A DNA stretch of 11,619 nt from Methanobacteriota archaeon. Its GTDB lineage: Archaea > Halobacteriota > Bog-38 > Methanoflorentales > Methanoflorentaceae. Both the position numbers and the translations under genes were made by a program. The stretch spans positions 1 through 11,619 of the forward strand of contig PMYA01000073.1 in assembly GCA_003170935.1 (NCBI GenBank), read 5' to 3'. The notes below the pieces were generated by a model. The model saw nothing but the letters and a program-made list of their open reading frames with translations, searched no databases and was not told where the DNA came from. This document shows, one piece after another, positions 1-7,166 of the stretch; within the stretch, counting starts at the first letter, position 1, and each line of letters opens with the position of its first letter.

Positions 1-474
1 TATTGTGGTTTCACGGAAATTGCGGGACAACAAAAAAGGAGACTTCAGCATTTCCTAACAAAAGGAGAGAAGCTCACCAGTTCGATTGTATCATTCGAGA
101 GAATGTTAAAACTGACGGTTCAACCGCCTACCGGATTGGCAGACCGATTAGTGATATGTCCACTTGAAAAAACAACACTACGACCGGACATTGTGTTGTT
201 TCAGTGTAACCCAGAACAAGCGTGTCGGCTGATAACCTTGGACACCTACTGGGATGGCTTATCACCACAACAACAAGTCATAGGAGCATTATGCCATAGT
301 TCTATAACATATCCCATAATGACTGGGTGTACGAACATAACGATGGGTGATTGGACGGCACGAAAACAGCAAGGATTTGAGCCAGACATGCTGTTCCTGT
401 CAGTGCCGTACGAACGAATGCACAATTTAATAGCTGCCGTCCCCAACTGCTCAGCAGGAGATGTAGAGCAGTAA
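1..474 (+). CDS. DUF169 family protein, C-terminal part (5' end outside the window)
   Basis: Frame 1 is open from the first base to the TAA at 472-474, so the gene begins before the window; the ATG at 103 is internal. The visible 157 residues match the C-terminal half of DUF169 (COG2043) as I know it: a region reading PLEKTTLRPDIVLFQCNPEQA, then an alanine/cysteine-rich stretch, then TGCTNITMGDWTARKQQGFE with the family's GDW-x-x-R core, and an ending FLSVPYERMHNLI. DUF169 proteins are usually about 230-260 residues and are common in methanogens and other anaerobes. Their function is not established; some sit near metal- or redox-linked genes. No frame damage is visible in the part present. 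The downstream neighbour is on the opposite strand, so there is no operon on this side. Confidence 0.85.
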   Translation, partial: YCGFTEIAGQQKRRLQHFLTKGEKLTSSIVSFERMLKLTVQPPTGLADRLVICPLEKTTLRPDIVLFQCNPEQACRLITLDTYWDGLSPQQQVIGALCHSSITYPIMTGCTNITMGDWTARKQQGFEPDMLFLSVPYERMHNLIAAVPNCSAGDVEQ

Positions 475-499
475 TACCCGAAGGATTCGAATCAGGGTA
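475..499. repeat. inverted repeat just after the DUF169 stop
   Basis: TACCC (475-479) pairs with GGGTA (495-499). Between them is a perfect 10-base palindrome, GATTCGAATC (484-493). The element touches the stop codon of the DUF169 gene. It could be a transcript-end structure or a protein-binding site; there is no T-run after it, so a terminator is not supported. Confidence 0.4.
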
Positions 500-514
500 A
501 TTAAGATCAGGGTA
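491..514 (+). repeat. two direct copies of ATCAGGGTA
   Basis: ATCAGGGTA occurs at 491-499 and again at 506-514, a 15-base period. The first copy overlaps the right arm of the inverted repeat at 475-499. With only two copies this is weak evidence for a binding site, and no iteron series follows. Confidence 0.35.
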
Positions 515-582
515 GTCCTTGAGTCTTGCTTGATGTTTTATCAATGCTGGCACCAAAATGAGACTTCCTGCACGTAGAGCAA

Positions 583-900
583 CTATCGGCGATCTTCGCC
601 TGATATAGACGAAGCTGTAGTTCTAGTATCTTCTGATTTCTTAGCACTTTTTTCGGCGGCTGTGCTGCGAGATCCGACAACAACTAGGAAGGCCAGTGCT
701 CCGTCGTGCACTGTTTGAAAGATCCGCGTTGGCAGCCCTGCAAGCGTAGACAATTTATGTGGCAGCAGAATCGTTGGATAGCCATAATTTGCTTTTGAAC
801 GGTGGAGGGAAATTTTGCTGCGATGGATCTCCAAAAGCTCGTTTTTTGGCAGCAGCGCGCTATCGGCAAAAAAGTTTAGGTAATGCTCAGCAGCTAGCAT
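583..900 (-). CDS. small hypothetical protein, possibly AbrB/SpoVT-like
   Basis: A 105-residue protein starts at the ATG at 900-898. A TTG at 960 would add 20 residues but gives a less convincing N-terminus. I do not recognise a named family. The central part, roughly residues 22-75, reads LLEIHRSKISLHRSKANYGY, then PTILLPHKLSTLAGLPTRIF, then QTVHDGALAFLVVV. It combines a basic strand, a 'GYPTILLP' segment and a '-HDGALAFLVV' strand, a pattern seen in small archaeal swapped-hairpin (AbrB-like) DNA-binding proteins. The last 30 residues are low-complexity, rich in S, T, K and E. No ribosome-binding site is evident. The coding case rests on the plausible folded core; it could also be a chance open frame. 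Confidence 0.45.
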   Translation of the reverse strand: MLAAEHYLNFFADSALLPKNELLEIHRSKISLHRSKANYGYPTILLPHKLSTLAGLPTRIFQTVHDGALAFLVVVGSRSTAAEKSAKKSEDTRTTASSISGEDRR

Positions 901-1073
901 AATGGTGGATGAGGTCAGTGCTGGGAACTTAAGCGTTGTGATTAGCCGCGAGCGCCCCAATCAAAGCGTTCTGAAACAGAAGAAGACGTGACCGAGCCAA
1001 AGCCCTCGCCCGGCGCACTACCGCTGAGGTGGTGGCCGCGTATGACTAAGCGTTCAACGGTTATGAGGGGCGC

Positions 1074-1582
1074 ATGATGCCCACACTTAGCGTCGCGACA
1101 ATCCCCCAGGAATTGAAAGATCGTCCGCAATGGGTCAACTGGAAAATTGAGCTGCGCGAAGACAAGGAGACAAAGGTCCCATACCAACCTAACGGCTTGC
1201 ACGCAATGTCTAACGCTCCGAGGACATGGTCCGGCGTTGAAACGTGTATGCGTGCGTTTGAGTTTCGGCACGAGGACGTAACTGTTGAACCTTCAGATAA
1301 AGACAGCGTTACCGGCCGCTACGTCCGCTCGCGTGAAGTGATGAAAAAACTGCTTGGCAGATGATCGACTGATATGGCTAAGGCTGAACGAGGGGACGCG
1401 GAACATCGGAGGCCGGCAGAGATTCTTATGGTGTTTTCAAGACCGGTGCTAACGACGACGAAGTTACGGCATTGGCATTGTCGCTCCTTTCATGCCAGAC
1501 TTGGGGCATGCGGTCCGATAAGCTGATCTGGCAAATCACGACTGCACTAAAATCAAAGAAATCAAGACGGAGGGCATTGTAA
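1074..1582 (+). pseudogene. decayed phage/plasmid-type DNA primase (primase-polymerase-like)
   Basis: Two pieces of one protein family lie in different frames. The first (1074-1364, 96 aa) starts TIPQELKDRPQWVNWKIELR and continues with a KETKVPYQP segment and APRTWSGVET. This is the characteristic N-terminus of mobile-element primase/helicase proteins ('ip.eL....qWv.wk....g..tKvPy.p....a...p.TWs'). The second piece lies in another frame (1388-1582). It includes NDDEVTALALSLLSCQTWG followed by RSDKLIWQITTALKSKK, which resembles the C-terminal helical (PriCT-like) domain of the same proteins. The catalytic core between them, normally several hundred residues, is missing, and the frame changes. 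I infer an internal deletion plus frameshift in a replication gene of a former plasmid or virus. Confidence 0.65.
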
Positions 1583-1638
1583 AATCCGCGAGCTTAGAGC
1601 AGTAATATCTTTACCTTTTGTCCCTTATATCGCTCTGT

Positions 1639-2373
1639 ATGGCTCGGTCATTTGAAATAAACCCCCAACGCAGTACAGATTTGGACAATACGTTATCCGA
1701 TAAATGCCCACACTGCCATGTCGCATTCACCGCTCGCAAAATCAGGGAGTATATTGGAGTGGACGCCGACGGGGACTGGGCGTTTTCTGGAGCGCTATGC
1801 CCCGCGTGTAGTCGCTTGATTATATTTTTAGAGAAGGGCGAAATGGGCTGGTTGAGAAGCGGAATAGGAGCGGATAAAGTAACTTTCCATCCTAAGGAGC
1901 CACGGTTAATACACCCGATATATGTGTTGCCTGAACCAATTCCCAAAGATACGCCACCCAAAATCGCTAAAGATTATCGAGAAGCGTCAATGGTTCTTGC
2001 CTTTAGCCCTAACGCGTCAGCCGCGCTCAGTAGGAGATGTTTACAACACATCATTCATGAAAGATCGGCTCAGGATATACAAAACTTCAAGCCGGGCAAT
2101 CTACAGGACGAAATTCGCCAAGTCGTAGACAATAAAGCGATCCAAAACGACAATCTGAATAAATTACTCGATAAAGTGAGGATTGTTGGAAATTTTGCCG
2201 CACACCCCAACAAAAGCAAATACAGTGGATTGATAATGGACGTTGAACCAAATGAGGCAGAATTCAACTTAAAGGTGATCGGCAGGCTGCTATTTTGGTA
2301 TTATACTGAGTCGCTAGAAGAACAGAAAATTATAGACGACATAGATAAAAAACTACAAGAAAAAAGCCGATAA
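1639..2373 (+). CDS. zinc-ribbon DUF4145 domain protein
   Basis: The 244-residue protein starts at ATG 1639; a TTG at 1618 would add seven residues. Near the N-terminus are two paired cysteine motifs, CPHC (residues 23-26) and CPAC (54-57), a likely zinc ribbon. From about residue 115 to 225 is the DUF4145 core: KDYREASMVLAFSPNASAAL, then SRRCLQHIIHE, and later the signature LDKVRIVGNFAAHPNKSKYS. The length is normal for the family. The molecular function is unknown; DUF4145 domains occur alone, fused to restriction enzymes and on mobile elements, so a defence-related role is possible but not shown here. There is no clear Shine-Dalgarno sequence. An AT-rich TAATAT at 1602-1607 is placed for a nearly leaderless transcript. 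The gene is intact although both neighbours are broken. Confidence 0.8.
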   Translation: MARSFEINPQRSTDLDNTLSDKCPHCHVAFTARKIREYIGVDADGDWAFSGALCPACSRLIIFLEKGEMGWLRSGIGADKVTFHPKEPRLIHPIYVLPEPIPKDTPPKIAKDYREASMVLAFSPNASAALSRRCLQHIIHERSAQDIQNFKPGNLQDEIRQVVDNKAIQNDNLNKLLDKVRIVGNFAAHPNKSKYSGLIMDVEPNEAEFNLKVIGRLLFWYYTESLEEQKIIDDIDKKLQEKSR

Positions 2374-2377
2374 ATAA

Positions 2378-2605
2378 ACTTCAGAGCGACAATCAGCAGG
2401 GAGTGACGGCCCAAGCGAGGAGTGGATATGCAATTTGTGTGGTCGCGCCGAATATGGCAGTGAATATAGTAAATAACGTGTCAGCAGCTACGATAAATGC
2501 TGCGGTTTCAAGAGGCACATGCTAAAGAATCACAAAGGAGATGCACCCAAAACTCAGGGTGTTATCAAACGGGTCCTACTTCAGCTGGGAATACTAACAC
2601 ATTGA
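2378..2605 (+). pseudogene. C2H2-type zinc-finger protein remnant with an in-frame stop
   Basis: Frame 2 is open from 2378, has one TAA at 2474-2476, and continues to TGA at 2603-2605. The part before the stop contains EEWICNLCGRAEYGSEYSK. The part after it contains SSYDKCCGFKRHMLKNHKGD, then TQGVIKRVLLQLGILTH. Read through, this gives C-x2-C followed by F-K-R-H-x4-H, the ligand layout of a C2H2 zinc finger ('C-x2-C ... F-x-x-H-x4-H'), with a basic tail. No start codon precedes the first cysteines apart from weak candidates. A mutated zinc-finger protein is the simplest reading. It may once have followed the DUF4145 gene directly, since the gap is only a few bases. Confidence 0.5.
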
Positions 2606-3014
2606 GATAAAACACGTCGAAACGGTAGCCGCTGCAACATCCGTTTAGGACTGGGAGTTCTGGCACCCCGGTCAGTTTGCCGCACAATCGTAATACTTTA
2701 ACCGGGTCCGACCGAGGTCAGAGGATCCAAAAACAAGGAACGCCGGAGCGGTCAGGATCATTTCTCAAAACTGAACAAAAGAGAAGTTTTGTATCCTAAA
2801 ATGGCCTTTCGTATATGCTCGATTATATATTCTTGACCGGGCTGCTATGCTTGAACCAGACTTATATGTTAAGATATGAATTACTGGGCCGGTGTGGCTT
2901 TGCACGTTGAAGGGCGATGGTGTGCGTGCAGATCAGGTGCATGGGCGGCAAATGCATTGTGAGCGTAGAACCGTTATAGTCCCACCATGCAAACGACGTG
3001 CGCCGTGAAACGAT
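2606..3014. other. intergenic stretch with no recognisable gene
   Basis: All three plus frames were read and no frame gives a recognisable protein. The longest plus-strand stretch (about 2629-2799, 56 codons) is glycine-, serine- and proline-rich, lacks a convincing start and looks spurious. No tRNA, array or long repeat is visible. It may be decayed coding DNA like its neighbours. Confidence 0.4.
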
Positions 3015-3491
3015 GTGCGATGTGACTGGACAGTTACAAGCTTTTATCGTGGTAGGGTGCCCTTAAACAAATGTGAAAAAGAGGCAAATGACAATTCGAA
3101 AAACATCGATTGTAGCATTGTAGCAGCCTTGTGTTTGGTCCTTATAGGCATACTGACAGCCACTACAGGGGTAACAGCAGCGTCAACGGACGACTCAGCC
3201 ATTCAGCGGTTTGACATAACGATAGGGGATTACAGATACGGTGAACTCATTGTTGACACGCAGACCGATCAATTCGTGGCCAACGCGAACGTATGCAAAC
3301 AACTGGCAGACAAACAGGTGACTCTAGTTGCACGAAACGACGGGGCGGGCCCGCATTATGTAGATATTGCACGTTCAACAGTTAACAACGACAGACGGGT
3401 CCACTGGGTGGGCACCCTCACTGTAGCACAATTAGCCTGGATTCACGCATATGGCGATGGTGCGGTCTTCTTCGTAAGAGGCAATTATTAA
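3015..3491 (+). CDS. small secreted protein of unknown function; start region disturbed by an 8-bp duplication
   Basis: The open frame runs from a GTG at 3015 to TAA at 3489-3491 (158 aa). Its first 35 or so residues are unconvincing as an N-terminus. The best start is the ATG at 3088-3090, which has AAGAGG (3079-3084) just upstream, but that frame stops at TAG 3121. Removing one copy of the tandem TTGTAGCA (3110-3125) joins the two: MTIRKTSIVAALCLVLIGIL, then TATTGVTAASTDDS. This is a textbook signal peptide with a basic n-region and cleavage near VTA/A or TAA/S, giving a 131-residue precursor. The mature part has alternating strand-like segments (FDITIGDYRYGELIVDTQTD; VHWVGTLTVAQLAWIHAYGD) and no family I recognise. 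It is either a frameshifted gene or a switchable one. A TTTTAT at 3042-3047 is a possible TATA box for the ATG 3088 start. Confidence 0.6.
   Translation: MRCDWTVTSFYRGRVPLNKCEKEANDNSKNIDCSIVAALCLVLIGILTATTGVTAASTDDSAIQRFDITIGDYRYGELIVDTQTDQFVANANVCKQLADKQVTLVARNDGAGPHYVDIARSTVNNDRRVHWVGTLTVAQLAWIHAYGDGAVFFVRGNY
3110..3125 (+). repeat. tandem 8-bp duplication TTGTAGCA x2
   Basis: TTGTAGCA at 3110-3117 is repeated exactly at 3118-3125; the period extends one base further left (A at 3109 equals A at 3117). The second copy supplies the TAG (3121-3123) that ends the reading frame from ATG 3088. Loss of one copy restores that frame into the secreted protein. Confidence 0.9.
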
Positions 3492-3590
3492 CTGTTTTCA
3501 CGGACGCAGCACAGCGCCTGCGGGAGCTTAGAAAGTTCTGTGAGCAGGAGGGCGCCATACTGCAGTAGGACCAAGGAGCGCAGCGGCCAA

Positions 3591-4148
3591 TTATATAAGA
3601 CTCAGGCCTTTAAGGGTGTTAACGATTTGATCGACTGCATTGGCCGCGTCTTCGGGCTTTCGACCGCCCGTGATAACCAGTTTACCGGAACTGAACAAAA
3701 GAACGACCACTTTAGGATCTGACAACCGGTAGACAAGACCGGGGAACTGTTCCGGCTCGTACTCAATGTGCTCAAGCCCAATACCGATGGCGACTGCATT
3801 TAGATTCAAACTCGAGTGAAGATCTGCGGAAGCGACGATGTTTTGCACAATAATCTTCGGCGTTCCCTTCACGTCGACTCCGACGTTTCGTAGACTTTGA
3901 AATACGTGTTTAACGCCTTTATGAAGCGCATCTATGCTCTTTGCACCCGTGCAGACGATCTTTCCCGATCGAAAGAGTAATGCAGCGGTCTTCGGATCCT
4001 TGGTGCGGTAGACAAGGCCCGGAAACCGTTTTGGATCGTAAGCTGCGCCCTCTAAAGCAAGCGTTAATTGATTCAGATCCATTTCTTGCCCAATGCTAGT
4101 GGATCCAACTACATTTACAATTTCAATACTGTCCCGCGGTTCAGCCAT
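3591..4148 (-). CDS. tbp: TATA-box-binding protein (TBP)
   Basis: TBP binds the TATA box and, with TFB, recruits archaeal RNA polymerase. The 185-residue protein has the two-repeat saddle fold. Repeat 1 (about residues 6-92) includes IEIVNVVGSTSIGQEMDL, RFPGLVYRTKDPKTAALLF and RSGKIVCTGAK. Repeat 2 (about 97-183) includes IIVQNIVASADLHSSLNLNA, QFPGLVYRLSDPKVVVLLF and SSGKLVITGG. The Phe residues that bend DNA are present in both repeats (in RFPG and LLFRSGK; QFPG and LLFSSGK). Length is normal, and there is no acidic tail. I chose ATG 4148 because it follows a purine-rich GGGAAGGGGG and matches family length; a TTG at 4217 would add 23 unrelated residues. It lies downstream of orc1/cdc6 on the same strand with a 252-bp gap and its own TATA box. 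An extra TBP is typical of archaea with several general factors, so this may be a secondary or element-borne copy. Confidence 0.95.
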   Translation of the reverse strand: MAEPRDSIEIVNVVGSTSIGQEMDLNQLTLALEGAAYDPKRFPGLVYRTKDPKTAALLFRSGKIVCTGAKSIDALHKGVKHVFQSLRNVGVDVKGTPKIIVQNIVASADLHSSLNLNAVAIGIGLEHIEYEPEQFPGLVYRLSDPKVVVLLFSSGKLVITGGRKPEDAANAVDQIVNTLKGLSLI

Positions 4149-4151
4149 TTT

Positions 4152-4174
4152 CCCCCTTCCCTGTTTTTTATAAA
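4152..4174 (-). promoter_or_regulatory. TATA box and ribosome-binding site of the TBP gene
   Basis: On the minus strand, TTTATAAA (4174-4167) is followed by GGGAAGGGGG and the ATG at 4148. The TATA box centre is about 22 bases from the start codon. Transcription starting 24-27 bases below it would give a leaderless or nearly leaderless mRNA, in which case the G-rich tract would not act as a Shine-Dalgarno site. Since TBP binds TATA boxes, autoregulation through this perfect palindrome is possible. Confidence 0.5.
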
Positions 4175-4400
4175 GCCTAAGCTGGACAGTATGGAGAGCA
4201 AAAAGGACGGAGACCAACGGACGGCTCTACGTCCAGCGTCATTTCCCAATATTAATATTTAGGAAGCGTCCACTTCGTAATTCCCACGGCTCAGCTATGA
4301 CTCAGCGTCGCACTAGCGACAAAAGACCATTAAATTGTAGAGGTAGTGTGTAAAGGCTTAAAATTTTCTCTTTTTACCGACCCTGCTTAGGCATTAGTTC

Positions 4401-5573
4401 CTAGTCGTGCAGCAGCCCGTGCACCTTTTCCTTCGATATATTGGAAACTACGAGTCTGATTCTCCCGTATCGACCCCTATTAAACTTCTTCGCGCTGATA
4501 AGGCCGAGCATATCCAACTCAGAAATAAGACTTGATATGCGTGCCTTACTTAGTGGAGTTGTGCCGGACTCCTCACACATCGCTTTATATTGCTCATAGA
4601 TTTCGTTGGTCCCGATTTCTTTCGAGTCGTTTGATGCAATAACGTAAAGCGTAAGTCTTTGATGATACGGAAGCGTCTTGACTGTCTCAACGATTTTATC
4701 AGATTCTAAACGCTTTTGGGCCTCTCTTACGTCAGATTCAACAACGGCGTCACCGCCCCTCTCAACGGCAACCTCGCCCGCATACCGTAAGAGCATCAAT
4801 GCTTTTCGGGCGTCTCCGTGTTCTTGTGCTGCAAGGGCCGCACAAAGCGGAATAACTGCATCATCAAGCACGCCTTCTTTAAAACCTTCTCTCGCCCTTT
4901 CATCGAGAATTTCTCTTAACTGGTGCGCGTCATACGGAGCGAAGACAAACTCTTTATCACCAAATGATGAGAGGGTCCGAGCGTCTAATCGTTCTTTATA
5001 CGTAAGGTCGTTTGAAATTCCCAGGATGCTTACAAACCCATCTGTAATATCGAGGTTTTCACGTGCCCTGGGGAGGTTATAGAGAATATTGTCATCCTCA
5101 AGCTTATCGACCTCATCCAAAACGACTATTATGATTCCTTTAAACTCATTTAACACGTCCCAGAGTCTTTGATAATATTCAGACGTAGCAATCCCAGTTG
5201 ACGGGACCTCAACTTCGGGCGCTATAACGTTGCATATTCTTTTGAGTATCTTCGTTGTCGTGTTGATTTGGTTACAGTTCACAAACGCCGATTTGACCGG
5301 CGCTTTAGAATTTTTGACTTCTTGGTCGAGTTCTAAAAGTACATATTTGACGGTTGCCGTTTTCCCGACTCCCGTTTTTCCATAGATAAACGCATTATCG
5401 GGTTCGTCACCATTGAGCGCCTCTGAGTTCCCGTCGATATTCAAACGCTTGAAATCGCGGATCAGGGGCTTGACGACGATCTCTGACGTAAGGTCTTCGT
5501 TTACTTGTGCCAGGATCAGCGACTTATACGGCTTTAGGTTATTATATCCGATATCACGAGCCTCTCCTTTCAT
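4401..5573 (-). CDS. cdc6: Orc1/Cdc6-type replication initiator (AAA+ ATPase)
   Basis: This 390-residue protein belongs to the archaeal Orc1/Cdc6 family, which binds replication origins and loads the MCM helicase. Landmarks in order: Walker A GKTGVGKT (65-72, K71); Walker B IIIVVLDEVDKL (D153, E154); sensor 1 ILGISNDL (N189); box VII LDARTLSSFG (R199); sensor 2 HGDARKALMLLRYAG (R256); winged-helix domain from about 300, with LPYHQRLTLYVIASND and ISSLISELDMLGLISAKKFN then RGRYGRIR. Length is typical and no key residue is missing. ATG 5573 is the only good start before the ATPase domain. The gene follows int by 84 bp on the same strand, and tbp lies downstream. Elements often carry their own cdc6 beside their origin, but I could not find a convincing ORB-type repeat here. 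The inverted repeat at 5627-5657 lies directly upstream and may control it. Confidence 0.95.
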   Translation of the reverse strand: MKGEARDIGYNNLKPYKSLILAQVNEDLTSEIVVKPLIRDFKRLNIDGNSEALNGDEPDNAFIYGKTGVGKTATVKYVLLELDQEVKNSKAPVKSAFVNCNQINTTTKILKRICNVIAPEVEVPSTGIATSEYYQRLWDVLNEFKGIIIVVLDEVDKLEDDNILYNLPRARENLDITDGFVSILGISNDLTYKERLDARTLSSFGDKEFVFAPYDAHQLREILDERAREGFKEGVLDDAVIPLCAALAAQEHGDARKALMLLRYAGEVAVERGGDAVVESDVREAQKRLESDKIVETVKTLPYHQRLTLYVIASNDSKEIGTNEIYEQYKAMCEESGTTPLSKARISSLISELDMLGLISAKKFNRGRYGRIRLVVSNISKEKVHGLLHD

Positions 5574-5626
5574 CAGCTAATACTCCATCTCGCAACTGGT
5601 CGTGCAGTCGCAGGAGTCAAAGCACA

Positions 5627-5657
5627 TACCAGTTTTTTTAGCGATTAATAATTGGTA
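5627..5657. repeat. inverted repeat between int and cdc6
   Basis: TACCAGTT (5627-5634) and AATTGGTA (5650-5657) form an 8-bp inverted repeat with one G-T pair around a 15-base AT-rich spacer. It starts directly after the int stop codon (5658-5660) and ends 54 bases before the cdc6 start. It may be an operator in the cdc6 promoter or an mRNA end structure for int. Confidence 0.5.
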
Positions 5658-7103
5658 TCAGGTCGCAAGTTCGATATTCCGCCAATATCGCATGTAAGTG
5701 TCGTAAACGTCTTCAGGAAGTGGGTGCTTGTAATGTTCCCAGTCCACGCCGGTCATTCCGTGAGCTAATACATACTTACGGTTTGTTGCATCCCAGCCAA
5801 TAACGTCTCCAAATTGTTCAGCAAACTTGCGGAAGTCGCTTAACCACAAATGCGCTTTCTTTGGGTTTCGCACTCTTGGGAGTGGGATTCTTTGCCGTTC
5901 TAGCCACTTTTCAAATGAGTTGAACATAAAGAAAGGCGTATCATCGTCGTTTTCGCCAAAATCGTGCGCTAAAGCCTCGCTAATTGCCCTAACAACCGAT
6001 GGATGCAGAGGCACGTAATGCTCGACCCTGTTCTTCTCCTGCTCGGCGAGAACGTGGAGTACGGGCTTCTCTTCGTTGAGTGCAGTTCTGAACTGCCCGA
6101 CTGTCAAGCGCTGAATCGTGCTCGGTCGTAATCCTGTGTAAGATGCGAGAAGAGTATATGCGCAGTAATTGCGCGTCTTTTGAGGGCTGATTTTCCCCTT
6201 CTCTGCATAGACATCGATTCGCTTAAATAGAGACGTAATATCTTCACGAGTCACAATCCGCTCAGTAATAGCTTTCTTAGTTCTCGTTGTCTTTGGACGC
6301 TCCAGAAAGAGTGTGAAGGAAAGATACCGCGGATCAACTCTCACTTGGGCTAAATACTTGAGAAACGCTGCTGCAAAGCCTAGCACCTTCCTGTGCGCAT
6401 CGACTGACGAATACTTGCTGAGAACATACGTCCTAAAGCTCGTCATAGTCTGATGTGAGATCTCACCTTGTGTTGAGTCCCACATAGCCTGTGAGGCCCT
6501 ATTGATCCAATCCTTCGATTTCTTCGCAAGACCTTCGTTGCGATAAACAACGTATTGGTCAAGAGCGTCTCGCGTAAAACTGAACGTTAGTGGCGTAGCG
6601 GTGTTGTCACGTCTAGCACTCGTCGGTTCATCAGCACTCATCCCATCGTGAAAACGGACAAATACGCGATCTTGGGAAGCAACATCGATCCGCTGCCGTG
6701 ATTCTTCTTTAGCTTGTAGATCTGGGGTTACTTCGCTCGATATTCGAATATCGAGAGGACGTGCTCCAGACTTGGGAACGGGTAAGATGGTTTCCTTGGG
6801 CGTTTCCTCTGGCGTTCGGACGAGGTTAACGATATCCGTGGTGCCAGGCTTCAGTCTTTGGACTTCTTCTAGGCGAGATATTTCTATTTGTGATGCTTCT
6901 AAGTCCTTAATTTCATTATCAATCAGTTCACCAGTAAGGAATTCACGCGAATGGATATTGCCGTCTTCATCGGTGAAGTAGTAGATTTCTGAGCCCCCTT
7001 CATCTTCGTCTTGAGGTAATAGATCAACAGTTTCCTGCCAACTCAGATCGAGCTCATTTGAGTTGTGCAACTTTTTATCCTTGTTGTGCTTCTTTTGAGC
7101 CAT
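5658..7103 (-). CDS. int: archaeal tyrosine recombinase / integrase (SSV-like)
   Basis: The protein cuts and rejoins DNA at att sites. From ATG 7103 it has 481 residues: an acidic, poorly conserved N-terminal part (about 1-150), a core-binding domain (about 165-260), and a C-terminal catalytic domain. Box I Arg is in ASYTGLRPSTIQRL (R326). A beta-hairpin Lys candidate is in AEQEKNRVEHYVPL. The C-terminus has SDFRKFAEQFGDVIG (second Arg candidate), KYVLAHGMTGVDWEHYKHP (H448, Tyr candidate Y458) and EDVYDTYMRYW. That ending is typical of archaeal integrases, including Methanosarcinales ones, as I recall them. The same frame continues upstream without a stop to a TTG or ATG-like start at 7271 (537 aa), and residues 14-35 of that longer form are encoded by the tRNA fragment. 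SSV-type integrases carry attP inside int, so the longer form may be the functional one; the ATG start is the cautious choice. Confidence 0.88.
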   Translation of the reverse strand: MAQKKHNKDKKLHNSNELDLSWQETVDLLPQDEDEGGSEIYYFTDEDGNIHSREFLTGELIDNEIKDLEASQIEISRLEEVQRLKPGTTDIVNLVRTPEETPKETILPVPKSGARPLDIRISSEVTPDLQAKEESRQRIDVASQDRVFVRFHDGMSADEPTSARRDNTATPLTFSFTRDALDQYVVYRNEGLAKKSKDWINRASQAMWDSTQGEISHQTMTSFRTYVLSKYSSVDAHRKVLGFAAAFLKYLAQVRVDPRYLSFTLFLERPKTTRTKKAITERIVTREDITSLFKRIDVYAEKGKISPQKTRNYCAYTLLASYTGLRPSTIQRLTVGQFRTALNEEKPVLHVLAEQEKNRVEHYVPLHPSVVRAISEALAHDFGENDDDTPFFMFNSFEKWLERQRIPLPRVRNPKKAHLWLSDFRKFAEQFGDVIGWDATNRKYVLAHGMTGVDWEHYKHPLPEDVYDTYMRYWRNIELAT

Positions 7104-7150
7104 GATTCTCGTGTCAGAGAAAGCCCCATTAGACGGCTCTAGCTTGGCCG

Positions 7151-7164
7151 ATTCTAAAAAGAAT
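7151..7164 (-). terminator. T-run and small hairpin behind the tRNA fragment
   Basis: On the minus strand ATTCT-TTTT-AGAAT follows the tRNA 3' end by two bases. The T-run is what archaeal RNA polymerase needs to stop after a tRNA. Its presence suggests that the copied host sequence extends a little beyond the tRNA itself. Confidence 0.4.
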
Positions 7165-7166
7165 GA

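Noticed and set aside
484..493. GATTCGAATC as a possible tRNA T-loop, hence a second att site
   Set aside because: The flanks (AAG before, AGGG after) cannot form a T-stem, and no anticodon or acceptor arms are nearby.
946..1077. Open stretch containing SETEEDVTEPKPSPGALPLR ending in an ATGA overlap with the primase remnant
   Set aside because: Only about 43 codons after a stop, no start codon at its beginning, and no family recognised. It may be the tail of another decayed gene, but the evidence is too thin.
3497..3565. Short helical frame TDAAQRLRELRKFCEQEGAI after the secreted-protein gene
   Set aside because: It ends after about 22 residues, lacks a start of its own, and lies in a 99-bp gap between converging genes. 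It could be a gene remnant but cannot be supported.
2769..3700. A shared 14-base AACTGAACAAAAGA at about 2769 and inside the TBP gene at about 3690, which might suggest a second TBP fragment
   Set aside because: The flanking bases do not match, and a 14-base match is expected by chance about this often in a window of this size.
4307..4320. Hairpin GTCGC-ACTA-GCGAC between cdc6 and tbp
   Set aside because: A five-base stem is common by chance, and no T-run follows it on the minus strand in the direction of cdc6 transcription.
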